Assembly (NCBI GenBank): GCA_029216955.1
Contig: JANAVB010029819.1
Span: 31,626,759-31,690,758 of the forward strand
Direction of reading: 5' to 3'
DNA length: 64,000 bases
Source of the DNA: Iris pallida
Taxonomy: Eukaryota; Streptophyta; Magnoliopsida; Asparagales; Iridaceae
Position numbers and translations under genes: made by a program. The notes under the pieces were generated by a model, which worked only from the letters and a program-made list of their open reading frames with translations, had not been told where the DNA came from and ran no database searches. The number at the start of each line of letters is the position of its first letter. Positions within the stretch are counted from its first letter, which is position 1. Below, piece by piece: positions 10,287 through 21,042 of this stretch.

Positions 10287-12826
10287 GTAGCCACATAGTG
10301 AGCTTCGGAATTGGTGGATCGTGCCAGCAACAAAGATTTCCTTCGTTTTCCTAGGAGCGCGCCATTATGTCAGAGTCATCATTGCAGCTTTATGTCAGAG
10401 CTGTCAATTCACCTTTATGTCAGAGCTGTCGTGTTACGTCAGAGCATTAAATAAGGACGCTGCTTGATGGCCAGCTGTAGAGGTGAACTGCATAGGGCCA
10501 TGTGGCTTTTACCCGAGCCGCCTGGAGCTATTGGGGATTTCTGAGCCGCATGAAGCTCTGAAGGACTTTTGACCCGCTTGAAGCTCTAAAGGACTCTTTA
10601 GCCGCATGAAGCTCTACGAGATTCTTTGAACCGCATGAGACACCCTGTGTTTTGAGCCGCATGGGCTTTCCTGTTCTTTTCTATGCTTCTACAATGTTAG
10701 TATCACAATTTCGGTCCAGTTTAACAAAGGGACAGCATCCATGTGCAAATTGGTCACTTTTGTTCTTCAATCGATTAAATATTTAACTAAAAAGCTACAG
10801 AGTTTACCCTATTGACACATATCAATTGATATACTTTTTTCCCAAGTCTGCAGTTGAACGCTATATCAGTTTAGGCAGGAACCCAACCTAGATTGTAAAC
10901 CACAATATCTTGTGGGTACTTAAAAGTGCCTGCCAATCATGGAAGGAGTATAGGGTTGTACATGGATGTGGTGCTTTAACCATACTGGGAACCCGGGATG
11001 GTTGCTTGTACTTACTGATACTTAGAGTTTCAATAATCAAGTTCGAATATGCAAGTATAAAGAGTTGCAGTAGGAGTTTGAAGATATCGAGATTCGAATC
11101 TGTTGCCAATAGAGATGTTTAGTATTGGCCTTTAAGATTATGTATACCACTAGGGAAAGAAAGGATAGTTTATAGTGTAATGATCATCCCTTTGCCAAAT
11201 TTCATTCTTTTATAAGTACAAGATAGCACAGAAGTTCAACTAATCCATTAAAACAAATAATTAGTCTAGTACTGGTATGAAGGATTTATGTATGCTCTGA
11301 TGTATTGTGTTAAACCTATAGGGATTTATGGTAGAGAGTACCAAGTCTAAGGGTGTGTATTGTAGTTCAATACTAGGTAGGTACCAGGTAGCAAGAGAAT
11401 GTTCAGAGAGGCTTACATACACGAAAATAGAATCATGACCAGAAGTGAGTTGCATAGCTTATAGGCAATACCCAGATAATCGGGCATATACCTCTGTACA
11501 TAGGCAAGACCTGGAGACAGATAGGACCAGGGGGTACATACAGGGCTATCTTACATATATATCTAACTGAATGACCTAATCCAATGCCCTGTACCTAGAC
11601 CCTGTACCTAGGAAAAGGTAAGTACTCTGTACATAGAGCCTTTGACCTTGTTGTATCAGATTTCTGGAGTACTGTCAGTATATATTGATATAGACTGGTT
11701 GATTTTCCTTGAACCCATGAGATACTAAAGTAGGAAAATAGATGTGAAGCAACTTGTAACGTATGCCAAGGGCCATTATGACAGGAGGCCAGTCTTGGCT
11801 TACATTTGGCTTGATAAGGCCTGTACGAAATTTATGAGGGTGTATCAGGGACGTGTCTTCCACAGCAATAGGGAACAAAGCATGTACCAATATGTTAAAC
11901 GGAGAAGAAATAAAACCTATCGTACATCAGTTGTATATGGTATATCAGCCTAGGGAAAAATGCATTAGTAGTTGGGCTTGCAATACATTCACATGTGACA
12001 TCAAATACTATGGCAAACTGTAGTGTCCATTGTGGAATAGATGGATACTAGAAAGGTTGGAATATAGGGAAATTCTAATGCCATGAAGTATACAGTAGTG
12101 GTCAAGTGTGCAGAACATGAGGATTCTTAGAAAGCATATAGCATAGTATAGTACCTTATGTAGATAGCAAATTTGATATGTGCTAGGCCCTGGGTCGCAG
12201 ATGTTAAATAAGAAGAAGTGGATAGAGTACAATTCCTAGCAGTATGTTTAAGGAGGAACTGGGTACAGGAAACATTAAGGACATGGTATGTAATTTGGGA
12301 GTATGTAGATTGCTATCTCATAGGTTGTACTATTGTAGAGCAAATCATACAGGTAAGAATAGGCTTATACTAAGTAAGGGGATGTAAGGGTATACGCAAA
12401 GAGGGTGCCCTAATGTACCAGTGCTAGGATGAGATTAAAGAGTATCAGACTTAGTAGCTTACATAGTTAAGAGTTAGGAAATCAGACAAGTAGATATTGA
12501 GTTTAGAAGCAGTTAACTTTGGACTATGTTTAAAACAACAGCAATAACAAGGGAAGGTAACCCCAAATCCTTTTTGTGTGCAGGTTTGTGTGACACACAT
12601 GGGGGTCCAGCTGCTTAAGTGAACCCACTAGATAAAATACTCTAGGCATATATGAATGCATAGGTGAGGCATACCCACAGTGTCAATAGGTAAACCTAAA
12701 AACCTAAACAACTTAAATAGATAAGCTTATTTGTACTCTAAAATTGTGTATTGATCATGTTAAACTTTCTAATAGGTTAATTGGTAGTGACTCGGCGCTC
12801 TGAACCGTACAAGCAGCTTTGGACCA

Positions 12827-12837
12827 CAGGCAAGTAT
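12827..12837 (+). promoter_or_regulatory. Possible GC-type 5' splice site in C LTR
   Basis: CAG|GCAAGTAT matches the consensus of the minor GC-AG intron class. The same motif recurs at 23087-23097, at 57807-57817 and, on the minus strand, in solo LTR H near 43586-43597. An acceptor-like pyrimidine stretch ending GCAG sits four bases before the gag ATG (14020-14031). Splicing here is inferred only. Confidence 0.35.
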
Positions 12838-13070
12838 ACCTTGCCTTTCTTTACAGCTTTATTTATATGCACTGCCTTTCATTATCCAGTCTCTTTTATT
12901 TATCGCTGATATGTGATTTATCATAGTAGTTTACTCCATTGATACATAGCCCTTGTTCACAGTTAGCCTTGTCGTTTATTGGTTGTGTTCACACTTGTGC
13001 TTGGTTGAGTCATATCATAGAACGAATGCGCTATAGTTGAACTGCTATTTTCTATTTGTTGTTTTCTCAA

Positions 13071-13228
13071 CCTGCGAGTCCACACTAGGGGCGAGGGTTG
13101 ACTGTTTGCACATGCGAGTCCACACTAGGGGCGAGGGTGATTGCCTTGAACTAACCGGCGAGTCCACGCTAGGGGCGAAGGTTAGTGATTAGTTTTAAAC
13201 CTGCGAGAAAACACTAGGGGCGAGGGTT
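13071..13228 (+). repeat. Four-unit imperfect tandem repeat in C 5' LTR
   Basis: Four copies of a conserved core, TGCGAGTCCACACTAGGGGC followed by GAGGGT, separated by variable tails so that the period is about 40-48 bp. The fourth copy has AAAA in place of TCCA. Confidence 0.85.
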
Positions 13229-13833
13229 TGGTTATCCGTTGATCTCGTGTTCACTTGTCTTCTTCCAGCAGTTCATTTATGCGTAGTTGTTCATATTCGT
13301 GTATCAGTATTGCTTAGTCTTTTTCCTGTTTATATCCTGGATTTCTTTCATGCTTGATAAACTGTTAGAAAGGATTGTATATTTTGTATCTTGCTAGTCC
13401 TCTCAGAACCTGATGACCTCTTCAGGTTTAGCCGAGTATTGAGCCAGGTACACACGAGCAGGTTTGAGCCAGCATTGGACCACGGTACCACTACAGCTGA
13501 GGGTATCCTCATGATTAGCAGTTTGGACTCAGTTATTTCATTTTCATGTTCTATTTTATTTTCGTCTATTGGTAATGGATTTGTGTCCACCAGACATAAC
13601 TGGAATTCTCGATGAACTTGATACTTCAGTTTATATTATCATTCTTTATTCAGTCTCGTTTGAGTTAGTTGTATTTCTGATTTCTGTGGATGAGATATAG
13701 ATTACACCGAATGTTCTAGATTCATGTGACTTGTGTATACTAGACAGCGTTCTACGGCCGACACTACGACGTAGGCTGGACTTGGACACAGACTCATATC
13801 TGAAAAGCGGGTGCGGGTCGTGACAAGTTTTTT

Positions 13834-13849
13834 TGGTGGCCCATACAGG
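13834..13849 (+). promoter_or_regulatory. Putative primer-binding site of element C
   Basis: TGGTGGCCCATACAGG lies 8 bases after the LTR end. The same 16 bases occupy the same place in element F (62529-62544). It begins with TGG as required, but I cannot assign a tRNA. Confidence 0.65.
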
Positions 13850-14034
13850 TTTACGTTAATCACTTCAGTTACATTACTGTACCGTCGTGAGCCTGCAAAT
13901 AGGATTGGACTCTTAGGATCTCATCCACATGTCTTGAACTCATTATTGATCTCTATCCTTGATTTTCATTGAATCCTTGACTTGCATCCTGCTTAAAATT
14001 CTTCAGCGGCTAAATGTTTCTTTTATTGCAGTAA

Positions 14035-15390
14035 ATGGATTCTCATGACAAGAACAACGCTTCCCTGAACACCCCACCAACTGCAGGATGATTCTTTACG
14101 TACATGATCCCACCGACGCAGGGAGGCCAACTTACTCATATGGGCAATCCGCCACAGCCGCACTTCTCAAGATTTCGCAGAGACGACATTCAACTACCTC
14201 CACAGTTTCCTTCGCAGACTCCACCACCAGCACCCGTTCTGCCTTCAGCATCTGTCCCACCACCAGCACAAGTTCAACATCCAGCACATGTTCTCCATCC
14301 AGTACCTACCATGCACCCAGCACCAGCGATGTATCTAGCTCCAACCATGTATCTAGCACCTGCCGTATATCCAGCACATATTCTGTCTCCGCCACCTGCA
14401 CTGGACAACGTTACTCTCCTCAGAATCTTCTAGCAACTCATCGCTTCCCAGACGGTGCAGGTCAACACCTTTCGCGACACTTTGAGAGAGGCCCTTCAGA
14501 CTAGAGATGCTCCACGACCGCGCCCAGGAACTTTCAAGAATTTCATGGACCTTAGGCCCAGGGAATTCAAGGGGATGGAAGGGATTCTCTACGCGGATGA
14601 TTGGTTAGAGAACGTGGATCGAATTCTTCGGACGACTCGAGTTCCGGAAGACTTGATGACCGAGTCAGCTAGTATGCAGCTTTACGACATCGCCCGCACA
14701 TGGTATAGAGATGAACCTCGATTCACCGTGCCAGATGTGACTTGAGAAGAATTCAAGGAGCTGTTCAAGACAAAGTTCTACCCCGACGGGGATAGAGAGG
14801 AGTTAGAGAACGAGTTCTAGAGCCTGGAGCAGGGCAACCACTTTATCGTCGAGTACACTGCAGAGTTCTCCCGCCTCAGTCGCTTCGCAGATGCCTTGAC
14901 CCCTGCAGCCAAAGCCAAGAAGTTCAAAAAAGGGCTATCATATGAAATTTGCATAGCCATCGCCACCAGCTAGGCCACAACCTACGAGAGAATCTTGAAG
15001 GTCGCACAAGCGGTATAGAAAGAATTGAAGCGAAAGAGCGACAGAGACACATATGGAGGAGGCAACAACCAATCGGGAGCGGCGAAGCGATCCAATGCCC
15101 CAGAGAAGACCGCAGCACAGCAGCACCCTCAACAGGCACGAGCAACCCCACATCAAGTCCAAGATGTCCCCATCTGTCAGTATTGTATGAAGAGAGGACA
15201 CGTACAAGAAAATTGTCGTGGGTGGTTAGGTTTGTGTTGGACTTGTGGGTCCAACCAACATAGGTCTCAAAATTGTCCGAAGAGAAACGCGAGCGCCCCA
15301 CCACTACCAGCCGCACAAGGAGGACAAGCTTTTGCCATGATCATGGAGGATGCGACATCACCACAAGGAGTAGATGGCGGAAATTTATAG
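14035..15390 (+). pseudogene. gag: Gag of element C, six in-frame stops
   Basis: The frame starts MDSHDKNNASLNTPPTAG and stops at once (TGA, 14089). It continues through a Pro-rich repeat region (PAPAMYLAPTMYLAPAVYPA), then the gypsy capsid domain from about 14480: FMDLRPREFKG, ADDWLENVDRIL, QLYDIARTWY, EEFKELFKTKFYP, EYTAEFSRLSRFA. Two zinc knuckles follow: CQYCMKRGHVQENC and CWTCGSNQHRSQNC, both CX2CX4HX4C. Further stops lie near 14431, 14742, 14818, 14971 and 15016; several are consistent with C-to-T decay. The protein would coat element RNA in the particle. The order fits Tekay/Del-type Gag. No protease or pol follows. Confidence 0.85.
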
Positions 15391-15531
15391 TAGATTATAG
15401 TAGTAACATTATTGATAACCACTAGGTTCAATTTTTACTTGCGAGTATTCGCAATATTTTCAATAGCAACAGTTTAGACTTTTCATTCTAGTAGATCTTG
15501 GTTTATTGAATTTCGAGGACAAAATTATTCT

Positions 15532-15544
15532 AAGGGGGTAGATT
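15532..15544 (+). promoter_or_regulatory. Polypurine tract of element C
   Basis: AAGGGGGTAGATT directly precedes the 3' LTR start TGTAAACCCC. Element F has AAGGGGGGTAGATT at the same place. It would prime plus-strand synthesis. Confidence 0.8.
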
Positions 15545-17736
15545 TGTAAACCCCTAGACCAATTCTCCTCATTCTTAATAATTATTTACAACTTGTGCTC
15601 ATTCATTAATCTTATTTTGGTTAGTTTTTTACTTAAAAATAACAATGTATAGAGTAAGGTGGTAGTATCCAATTGATAAGGACTTAAAGGGAAAGTTGAG
15701 ATTCAAATCTCAACTGTTTTATATATGGACTCCACTTCTGTTTGAATATGAACTCATAAGCCCCTCTATTTTCAAAACCTTCAATTCAAATATGTGATAG
15801 CCTCAAATCCCTGTTTGGTTACTTTTTTTGAAAATCCAATTTCCCTCTATCTAATTCTCCTTTTTGGCCGACCCCATGAAACCCTGTATTCAGATTTTAA
15901 AACCATGTTATGGCCGACCACCATTTGAATTCAAATCTGTATATAAGCCGATCTTTCTCCTGTATCAAATACGATTTCATCCCAAGTCGTTTTCCCTCAA
16001 TCCTTAGAAAAGATCGACCATATCCAAACTTGATATATATACATATAGAATCGGCCACCCTCCACTTTTTCTCATCGAAACCCTAGCCTCCTGCACAGTA
16101 TATACAGACTTATCCTTCGAGAACACCGGCGCACCCTTGGCAGCCACAAGGGACTCTTCAATAAGGTAATGATCGAAACCTTTTTTATTGAATCTACCAT
16201 GCTATATGTTTGTTATTATTACAAAGAAGAACCGAATACATGGGAACTCTGTAAACATATAGGAATTTGGGGTTAATGTATCAGTAGTGACTAGAGATCA
16301 CTAATTTCCTTTTGATAGATACGATTCAGTACATATCGCATACCAATTCTATTAGAGGATGTATAGAGCAGGCTAAATATGGGAGTGTACACATGCTTCA
16401 CATCAAATGGACAAGGCCAATTGGTATCAGAGTTGGCACCTAGAATTGGGTGGTATTTTTAGTATCAGATTTTGGTACTCGATATCATATTAACTCTCGA
16501 TATCAGGCTTGATATTTGGTGTCATATTTGATACTAGGTTGTATACTTGGTATCATGTGCTCAATGCATTATTTTACCTCCTGGCTTTTGTCACATCATT
16601 GATCTCCATCTTCACCTGTTAGATAAGGTGTCAACGAGACAATTGTTTTTAAAGGAGCAGAACAGAGCATGTTAGTATCACAATTTGGGTCCAGTTTAAC
16701 AAAGGGACAACATCCATGTGCAACTTGGTCCCTTTTGTTCTTCAGTCGATTAAAAATTTAACTAAAATGCTTCAGAGTTTACCCTATTGACACATATCAA
16801 TTGATATACTTTTTCACCAAGTCTGCAGTTGAACGCTATATCAGTTTATGCAGAAAACCCAACCTAGATTGTAAACCACAATATCTTGTGGATACTCAAG
16901 AGTGTCTGCCAATCAAGGAAGGAGTATATGATTGTACATGGATGTTGTGCTTTAACCATACTGGGAACCAGGGATGGTTGCTTGTACTTACTGATACTTA
17001 GAGTTTCAATAATCAAGTTCGAGTATCCAAGTATAGAGAGTTGCAGTAGGAGTTTGAAGATATCGAGATTCGAATCTGTTGCCAATAGAGATGTTTAGTA
17101 CTGGCCTATAAGATTATGTATACCACTAGGGAAAGAAAGGATAGTTTATAGTGTAATGATCCTCCCTTTACCAAATTTCATTCTTTTATAAGTACAAGAT
17201 AGCACAGAAGTTCAACTAATCCATTAAAACAAGTAATTTGTCCAGTATTGGTATGAAGGATTTATGTACGCTCTGATGTTGCGTAAAACCTATAGGGATT
17301 TATGGTAGAGAGTACCAAGTCTAAGGGTGTGTGTGTTGTAGTTCAATACTAGATAGGTACCAGGTAGCAAGAGAATGTTCAGAGAGGCTTACATACACAA
17401 AAATAGAAGCATGACCAGAAGTGAGTTGCATAGCTTGTAGGCATTGCCCAGATACTCGGGCATATACCTCTGTACATAGGCAAGACCTGGAGACAGATAG
17501 GACCAGTGGGTACATACAGGGCTATCTTACATATGTATCTAACTGAATAACCTAAACCCATGCCCTGTACCTAGACCTTGCACCTAGGAAAAGGTAAGTA
17601 CTCTGTACATAGGGCCTTTGACCTTGTTGTATCCGATTTCTGGAGTACTGTCAGTATATATTGATACAGAGTGGTTGATTTTCCTTGAACCCATGAGATA
17701 CTAAAGTAGGAATATAGATGTGAAGCAACTTGTAAC

Positions 17737-18710
17737 TGTAGAAGCATGAAAAATATAGGATTCATGCGGATTACAAATTGCCGTATAGGTACATTGGGCC
17801 AAACAGGCCCGCATAAAGGAAAGCCGCATGACTAGTTCAATGACATATGCGGCCCATCGACAACCAGTTGTAGAAGGAAGATATACGGCCAAGAGGAGCA
17901 GTTCCTCTGATAAAGCTGACAAATCCTGACTAAACTGACAAAAATGACAGCTCTGACACTTCGACAAAAATATAAGATGTGAGACGTCGCCCAAAAGCAA
18001 GGTTCGTACGCCTTCATGCGGCCAAAAGGAGTGTCACCTAAGCCGCATGAACTTTATGCAGTTCAGACATATGCGGCCCCAAAGTCTCCAAACTTCATGC
18101 GGCCAAGAGTAACTGTGATCCAAGCGGCATGAGCTTTATACGGCCGAAATACAAAATCTATGCAGCTTAAATCCTCATGCTATGTCTGGGCTAAGAAAGT
18201 CTGCGACTAAGCCGCATGAGTCTCATGCGGCCCCACATGGCCGAAAACGGAGAGATCTATGCGGATAAAAAAATGATCCCTGCGACAGGATACGTGGAAA
18301 TCTGACTAAGTCCTAAACTGTCCAGATTTGCTGCAACAAAATCCTAACAAATCGACAGAAGGCAGCCAAAGAGCGGGTCTTCATGTACCAATCAGCCACG
18401 TGGCAACATGCCATCTATGCGGCTCATCATATATTATATTATAAATAGCAGGGTGCCACTCCCGTGCAAAAGACTGGCAACCTTTAAGAAGACAATTTCT
18501 TCAAGATCTAAAGACTGCGTCAGATAGTCTACGGAGTAAGGCAGAGTTGACAGCACTTTTCTGAGCCTCCACCGTCACCCCCAGAATCAAAACTAAACAA
18601 TTGTACTTAGATTGTTTCCTAGGATTTCTTTCTGGTCTTTTTTGGACAAGAGAGTTTGTAATCATTTTCAGTGTTCTGTAATACTTGTCTTTGATTTTTT
18701 ATGGCAAACA
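17737..18710 (+). repeat. 5' LTR of element D
   Basis: TGTAGAAGCATG...ATGGCAAACA, 974 bp. It contains CATGCGGC and GCCGCATG in both orientations (for example 18017-18240) and TATAAATAG at 18440-18448. The Gag ATG is at 18701-18703, inside the LTR. Confidence 0.9.
18440..18448 (+). promoter_or_regulatory. TATA box of D 5' LTR
   Basis: TATAAATAG followed by CAGGGTGCC, conserved with A, B and the D 3' LTR (21745-21753). Confidence 0.75.
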
Positions 18711-19195
18711 CGATGGCGACTTTGCTGGGGGCATCCTTCTCCTCTGATGAGAAGCTGGTGACGTAATCTGATGCGTCCAAGATCGGCTCTATGCAGCAAA
18801 TGCTTGTGTTTTGTTTCGACCAAGAAGCCTTCGAAGAAATGCTCTCTGAAGGGAGCGCCAGCCCATCTCAGAAGCGAGCCAACCCAAAGAGGACTCGCAA
18901 GACATCGGTGCGCAAAACTGTTGCCCCCGACCAAATTCTCGAAGAAGCTCCTTCTGCAGTCCAAGACGGTGACCAAAACTCTCCTGCGGCTTTGTTTTCG
19001 ACCGCAGAGGACCCCAATGTCCCCAAATCCACCAGAGGAAAACACTATGATGCTGAGTTTGTAGGGGCATAAAGGAAATCCATGCGGACAAAAAAGTAGC
19101 CGCATAGAGAAGATCGACCGTCTGTCCATGTGGCAGCCAACTCTGGTCGCAGAAAGACAATTCATGCGGCAGCCAACTCTGGCCTCGAATAACAT
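18701..19195 (+). pseudogene. gag: Gag N-terminal remnant of element D
   Basis: Starts MANTMATLLGASFSSDEKLVT, then TAA at 18763 where A and B have CAA (Gln). It continues with the family box (VFCFDQEAFEEMLSEG), NPKRTRKTSVRKT and VPKSTRGKHYDAEF, with another stop near 19070, and ends in a short HAAAN-type repeat. It breaks off at about 19195, where an unrelated antisense ORF begins. There is no capsid or zinc finger, so it cannot make a functional Gag. Confidence 0.85.
18714..18731 (+). promoter_or_regulatory. Primer-binding site of element D
   Basis: TGGCGACTTTGCTGGGGG, two differences from A and B (C to T and A to G), three bases after the LTR end and within Gag codons. Confidence 0.8.
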
Positions 19196-20609
19196 CTAAG
19201 ACACTCCCCTCGAAACCCAGGCAAGGGTTAGGGCTATCCAAATATAATTGGCTATACCCAAATTGTCGAGAATACCGGCTAGGTAGGTATGGCTCTAGGT
19301 ATATAATATTACGATTGCGGTACACCAGATGGGAGGGACGGATACTCTGCAACCAGCAAAATAATTTTTTAGATAAAGACTCAGGCGCAACAGCACTATC
19401 AAGGTGAACGCGTTCCATCTCCTCCTCGGTAAAAGGCGGGACCAACACAAAAAAATATTATCTATCCACCCACACAAGAGCGACTCGGCAATCAATAAAG
19501 CTGGTACAGTTCTAGGGCGTATCGCGATAGTGGTAGATGAAGGCATCGTCACTTGTCGCATTGCCTTCCGGACCAAGTCGCATCAGAGAGGGGCAATGCA
19601 TCAACAACTACCCCATTAAATAATGATACGGCAGCTCGATTCTGTTGAAGGGTTTCGTAAGATCACGAACGATGACTTTCAATATAAAGGAACGAAGACC
19701 CCTATGGATGTTGTATACCATAGCAGGAAGCAGAGCCAACTTGCCCCTAAAAACCAGCTTCACCGCTGGAAGGATCAGGTCACGGCTAATCCTTTCGATC
19801 GCACCACAACCCGCCAAAATGATGCAAACCCTTAACCATATCATCAGGTATCCGACCAAGGTAGTCTTAGCAGACAGAGGTTGAGTATCATGATAATAAT
19901 AGCTAAAAGTTTCACTCAGGCTCCCAAATCTGTCACCAGCAGCACGGGCCCTCTTAGTACATTGCACCTGAGCATCCACCTGCTCCAGAGATTGGGGACT
20001 CCTAACAGCAACTCGACCAGATGCACTAAGGCTAAAAAAATAGCAAATCCAAGCCGTGATATGAGGAAGGTTCCCTTCTGAACTATCATCCTTTTTATAT
20101 TTGTTGACAGGTGCTATGGTGACATAGCAATTCCTGATATACGGCTAGGAACCCAGGATACCGCCGTTCTAGCTCTTCGAATTCTTTGTTTGTCGGGGTA
20201 TACTCCTCATAAGCTTCATCGCCCCATGGCAATCTGGAGACACCATGTATCCCCATGCGGCTCAATCAGGAGACACTTATGCGGCACAACTATGCAGTAT
20301 TTATGCGGATCAGTCCTGGGTTATTTATGCAACGCTTATGCGACTCAGCTCATACGGCCCTATCATACAGAACACATGTGGTCCAACTGAGATAGGGCAC
20401 GCATCGACCAAGCTTATTGCACAGAAAGTGATATGGCACAGGCTCGTACATAAAACATACGACATGGCCATCGTCTTTCTACTGTCCTAATTTTTGATGG
20501 GAGGGTGTACGTCGAAATGAATAAAAGAAGAGCCCGTCGCTCTCGACGGAGAAGCAAGTCCCTTTCCTTTAGCCGCAGCACCAATCGACTTGGAAGCTTT
20601 GGGAGCCAT
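19195..20609 (-). pseudogene. Antisense plant-mobile-domain (PMD) ORF inside element D
   Basis: On the strand opposite to D. A start at 20609 gives MAPKASKSIGAAAKGKG and a stop at 20487. The homologous text then runs through shifted frames: 19979-19608 (LSETFSYYYHD, PLSAKTTLVGYLMIWLR, RIELPYHYLMG) and 19448-19195 (VPPFTEEEMERVHLD, IIYLEPYLPSRYSRQFGY, LYLDSPNPCLGFEGSVLD). The EPY-PSR-RQFGY signature is typical of plant-mobile-domain (aminotransferase-like) proteins in plant transposons. Their function is not established. Extra ORFs, some antisense, are known between pol and the 3' LTR of Tat-lineage elements, and the position here fits. At least three frame breaks make it a pseudogene. The identification is from motifs read by eye. 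Confidence 0.65.
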
Positions 20610-20851
20610 TGAAGACAGGAAGACGAAGATGAAAGAGAAGAAGGCAAAAGAAAAAAATTTCTCTTCAAAATAACTCCTATTTATAGAGTTTCTAAAAAGA
20701 TGTCGCTTCAATTCTCGATATCATTAAAGATAATAATGACGTTTGGGGATTTTATCCCTAGTAACCGTCGACTTTATCTCGAAAAGAGAACCCAAATCAA
20801 AAATTAAATCAGGAAAATTAAATGCAGCAGTGACAGATGGCAGGCTGATGG

Positions 20852-20980
20852 GATCTCCCTGCGGCTCAATATTTCCCTGCGGCTCAAGATCTCTCTGCGG
20901 ATTGAGATTTCCCTGTGACTCAAGATCTCTCTGTAGTTCGAAAAATTTCTTGCGACTTGAAGACTCCCTGCGGCTTGACA
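20852..20980 (+). repeat. 18-bp tandem repeat near the 3' end of element D
   Basis: About six imperfect units of ATCTCCCTGCGGCTCAAG type. The core TGCGGC is the half-motif that is abundant in this family. On the minus strand it would read as REILSR repeats, but no supported ORF includes them. Confidence 0.75.
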
Positions 20981-21030
20981 TATTTTCATGCTTCTTATTC
21001 AAAGTATTCCAAATTTGCAATTTAAAAACT

Positions 21031-21042
21031 TTGAAGGGGGTC
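21031..21042 (+). promoter_or_regulatory. Polypurine tract of element D
   Basis: TTGAAGGGGGTC immediately upstream of the 3' LTR. It is the right position and composition for plus-strand priming. Confidence 0.75.

Larger units (their letters stand above)
6012..10693 (-). mobile_element. Element B: deleted Tat-like gypsy retrotransposon, split by A
   Basis: Minus-strand copy of the same family as A: LTR 10693-9298, primer-binding site, Gag N-terminal region, then an internal deletion that joins Gag directly to the reverse-transcriptase region. It ends at 6012 where A inserted; the rest of B should resume left of A. B itself sits in the 5' LTR of element C: the bases after its LTR (ATGTT, 10694-10698) continue C sequence that is uninterrupted in the other C LTR, at 16671. 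Several frameshifts and stops show that it is dead. Confidence 0.85.
9298..10693 (-). repeat. 5' LTR of element B
   Basis: 1396 bp, TGTAGAAGCAT...GGCAAACA on the minus strand, homologous to the A and D LTRs. It is longer than D's mainly because of an 11-unit 17-bp array at 10100-10286 and further GCCGCATGA copies at 9973-10080 and 10515-10665. The TATA box is at 9618-9627. Confidence 0.85.
10694..13825 (+). repeat. 5' LTR of element C, without its first 1.1 kb
   Basis: It matches the 3' LTR (16671 onward) through most of its length and ends GTGCGGGTCGTGACA. It is non-coding. It holds a four-unit repeat at 13071-13228 and a GC-type splice-donor-like site at 12827-12837. The missing first part should lie left of element B. 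The two LTRs differ by scattered substitutions and small indels, so C is not recent. Confidence 0.85.

Noticed and set aside
10042..10333. Overlapping minus-strand frames reading LMRLPPSCG repeats
   Set aside because: They are translations of the 17-bp LTR array and sit upstream of the Gag start in non-coding LTR.
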